Of a stretch of 64,000 nt of DNA, positions 62,789 through 64,000 are shown one piece after another. Source of the DNA: DSYU01 sp963827605. Its GTDB lineage: Bacteria; Chloroflexota; Anaerolineae; Anaerolineales; Anaerolineaceae. Where the stretch lies: assembly GCA_963827605.1 (NCBI GenBank), contig CAWHBK010000002.1, positions 186,001-250,000 of the forward strand, read 5' to 3'. The translations under genes were made by a program, and so were the position numbers. The notes below the pieces were generated by a model. That model was not told the DNA's origin. It was given only the letters and a program-made list of their open reading frames with translations, and searched no databases. The first letter of the stretch is position 1. The number at the start of each line of letters is the position of its first letter.

Positions 62789-63351
62789 ACTCGTCTCATT
62801 GGCAAGATTTTCGTAGGGTGCGGGTCTGGTACGGTAAACGAGAAGACCCGACGAATTGCCAGATGAATGGTACCTGCCGACATAATCCTCTGCCCGGGAC
62901 TCGCCCTTTGATTACAGAAGCAGGGCGGGTCTCGGGCAAAGCCAGGCAACGGATGGTTATGGAGTCCTGCAAACGACCAGATTGCCCGACTCTCACACCA
63001 GAACCGTGCCCTACACCGAGGAAATGATCCGGCGGGCAATGGCTGCAAGAATCAAACAGCCCGGACGGGCCGGGCTGTGACTTTTCAAATCTCCTATAAT
63101 CATTGTAGCGAATAAACTCCTGGAATTCAAGAACTGTTTATTTTACCGCGCGCTTGCTACAATTTGCGGGTGGGCGCTGGCTTGTGAGATAATTAGGCCT
63201 GTCACACTCCGCTGCAGCACTGCATTAATTATATTAGCCATCTGGCGTTACCGGGCAGGCGACGCACTCCCCCGCTGCTCGGGCGACCGCCGAACCGTAG
63301 ACCGCCAATCAGGAGACCGCCGGTCCTCAGATCGGTGTTCAGGAGACAGAA
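62789..63351. other. Gene-free stretch with one hairpin
   Basis: I see no gene here. The hairpin ACAGCCCGG-ACGGG-CCGGGCTGT (63056-63078) followed by GACTTTTC may terminate the nucleotidyltransferase transcript. It belongs to the dispersed GCCCGG hairpins. Just before the next gene there are three GACCGCC words (63291-63331). Confidence 0.55.
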
Positions 63352-64000
63352 TTGAAAATCCCCTTCCAACAGTATTGGGACTTGCTGGCGAAATATATCC
63401 GGCCCCAAAAATGGCGCTTTATCCTGCTGGCAGCGCTGCTTTTGAGCAGTATTGGCATGCAGCTGGTGAACCCACAGATCATGCGCTTTTTTATCGACAC
63501 GGCCCAAACCAGCCGGGAGACCAACCTGCTGCTGATAGCAGCCCTGGCGTTCATCGGCATTGCCCTGGTGCAGCAAGTGGTGGGGGTCAGCGCCACTTAC
63601 CTGGGCGAAAACGTGGCCTGGACCGCGACCAATGCCCTGCGCTCCGAGATGGCCCGCCACTGCCTCAACCTGGATATGAGCTATCACAACAACGTCAGCC
63701 CGGGCGAGCTGATCGAGCGCATCGATGGCGATGTGGCCGAACTGTCCAACTTCTTCTCGCAGCTGGTAATCCGCGTGCTGGGCAACCTGCTGCTGCTGGT
63801 TGGGATTCTGCTGGCCTTGCTGGCCGAGGATTGGCGCATTGGCCTGGGCTTTAGCGTATTCGCCATCCTGACGTTGGTCGCGCTCAACGCGGTGCGCGGC
63901 ATCGCCATCCCATTTCAGAAGAAGTTCCGCGAAGCCATCGCCGATATGTTCGGCTATCTGGAAGAGCGCCTGTCTGGGACCGAAGATATCCGCTCCAGCG
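63352..64000 (+). CDS. ABC exporter half-transporter, partial
   Basis: The N-terminal 216 residues of an ABC-type exporter; it runs off the right edge. The start is TTG 63352 with AGGAG 6 bases upstream; no ATG fits. Membrane segments WRFILLAALLLSSIGMQLVN, LLLIAALAFIGIALVQQVVG, VLGNLLLLVGILLALLAED and the coupling region MSYHNNVSPGELIERIDGDV (the x-GE-I-RxxxDV pattern of exporters) are present. The NBD is outside the window. Confidence 0.9.
   Translation, partial: MKIPFQQYWDLLAKYIRPQKWRFILLAALLLSSIGMQLVNPQIMRFFIDTAQTSRETNLLLIAALAFIGIALVQQVVGVSATYLGENVAWTATNALRSEMARHCLNLDMSYHNNVSPGELIERIDGDVAELSNFFSQLVIRVLGNLLLLVGILLALLAEDWRIGLGFSVFAILTLVALNAVRGIAIPFQKKFREAIADMFGYLEERLSGTEDIRSS

Noticed and set aside
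62773..63027. Small plus-strand frame after the nucleotidyltransferase
   Set aside because: It overlaps the end of the supported gene and lacks a ribosome-binding site or family signal.
1..64000. tRNA, rRNA, riboswitch or insertion sequence
   Set aside because: I looked for cloverleaf-like arms, conserved rRNA stretches, known riboswitch cores and transposase motifs and saw none that I could support.

Overview
The window is GC-rich, densely coded and bacterial, and most likely belongs to a member of the Chloroflexota (Anaerolineae/Caldilineae type). This placement is an inference. It rests on many lipoproteins with Thr/Pro/Ala-rich linkers, a LytR-CpsA-Psr protein, a sortase with its own substrate, a large Reg_prop beta-propeller histidine kinase, heterodimeric ABC exporters, and the absence of any outer-membrane protein. 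I see no rRNA, tRNA, CRISPR array or transposase.

Layout. 1-10.3 kb (minus): one long MacB-type ABC export cluster with a single ATPase, two FtsX/MacB permeases, four HlyD-like adaptors and one lipoprotein. 11.0-13.3 kb: a secreted BNR/VPS10-like beta-propeller. 13.4-15.2 kb: an OmpR-type regulator and its kinase. 15.3-18.9 kb: feoA-feoB-feoC ferrous iron uptake, divergent from a DtxR-family regulator with palindromes between them. 18.9-20.7 kb: TetR regulator and an NAD-binding epimerase-like protein. 21.0-25.0 kb: a receiver/thioredoxin-reductase-like fusion, a cNMP-binding/histidine kinase/CoA-binding fusion, and a DinB protein. 25.2-29.5 kb: an HhH membrane protein, then a TetR-ABC-ABC2 export operon. 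29.6-32.7 kb: an SGNH hydrolase and an LCP protein. 33.1-37.6 kb: MarR plus a heterodimeric ABC exporter. 37.9-39.6 kb: a permuted-papain-like protein and a membrane protein. 39.7-45.5 kb: a peptide-type ABC importer. 45.7-50.5 kb: a lone receiver, a NarL-type regulator and a giant sensor kinase. 50.6-54.5 kb: three secreted proteins or lipoproteins and a Gfo/Idh/MocA dehydrogenase. 54.6-56.1 kb: a phage/plasmid-replication-like gene flanked by palindromes and a 20-bp tandem hairpin repeat. 56.3-64 kb: DUF47/PhoU-like, URO-D-like, ThuA-like, a Lys-rich protein, an MNT/HEPN pair, sortase plus substrate, a nucleotidyltransferase, and the start of another ABC exporter.

Sequence quality. Ten genes carry clear frameshifts and one carries an in-frame stop. 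The protein motifs on both sides of each break are well preserved, and several breaks fall in homopolymer runs. Uncorrected sequencing indels are therefore more likely than gene decay. All of these interruptions are in minus-strand genes; every plus-strand gene reads through cleanly. I annotated the broken genes over their full span and gave the positions of the breaks.

The regions best worth a second look are the redox/nucleotide-sensing two-gene module at 21.5-25.0 kb, the replication-like locus with iteron-like repeats at 54.6-56.1 kb, the sortase with a VPVTG-type substrate at 60.3-61.6 kb, and the four-adaptor export cluster at 1-10.3 kb.
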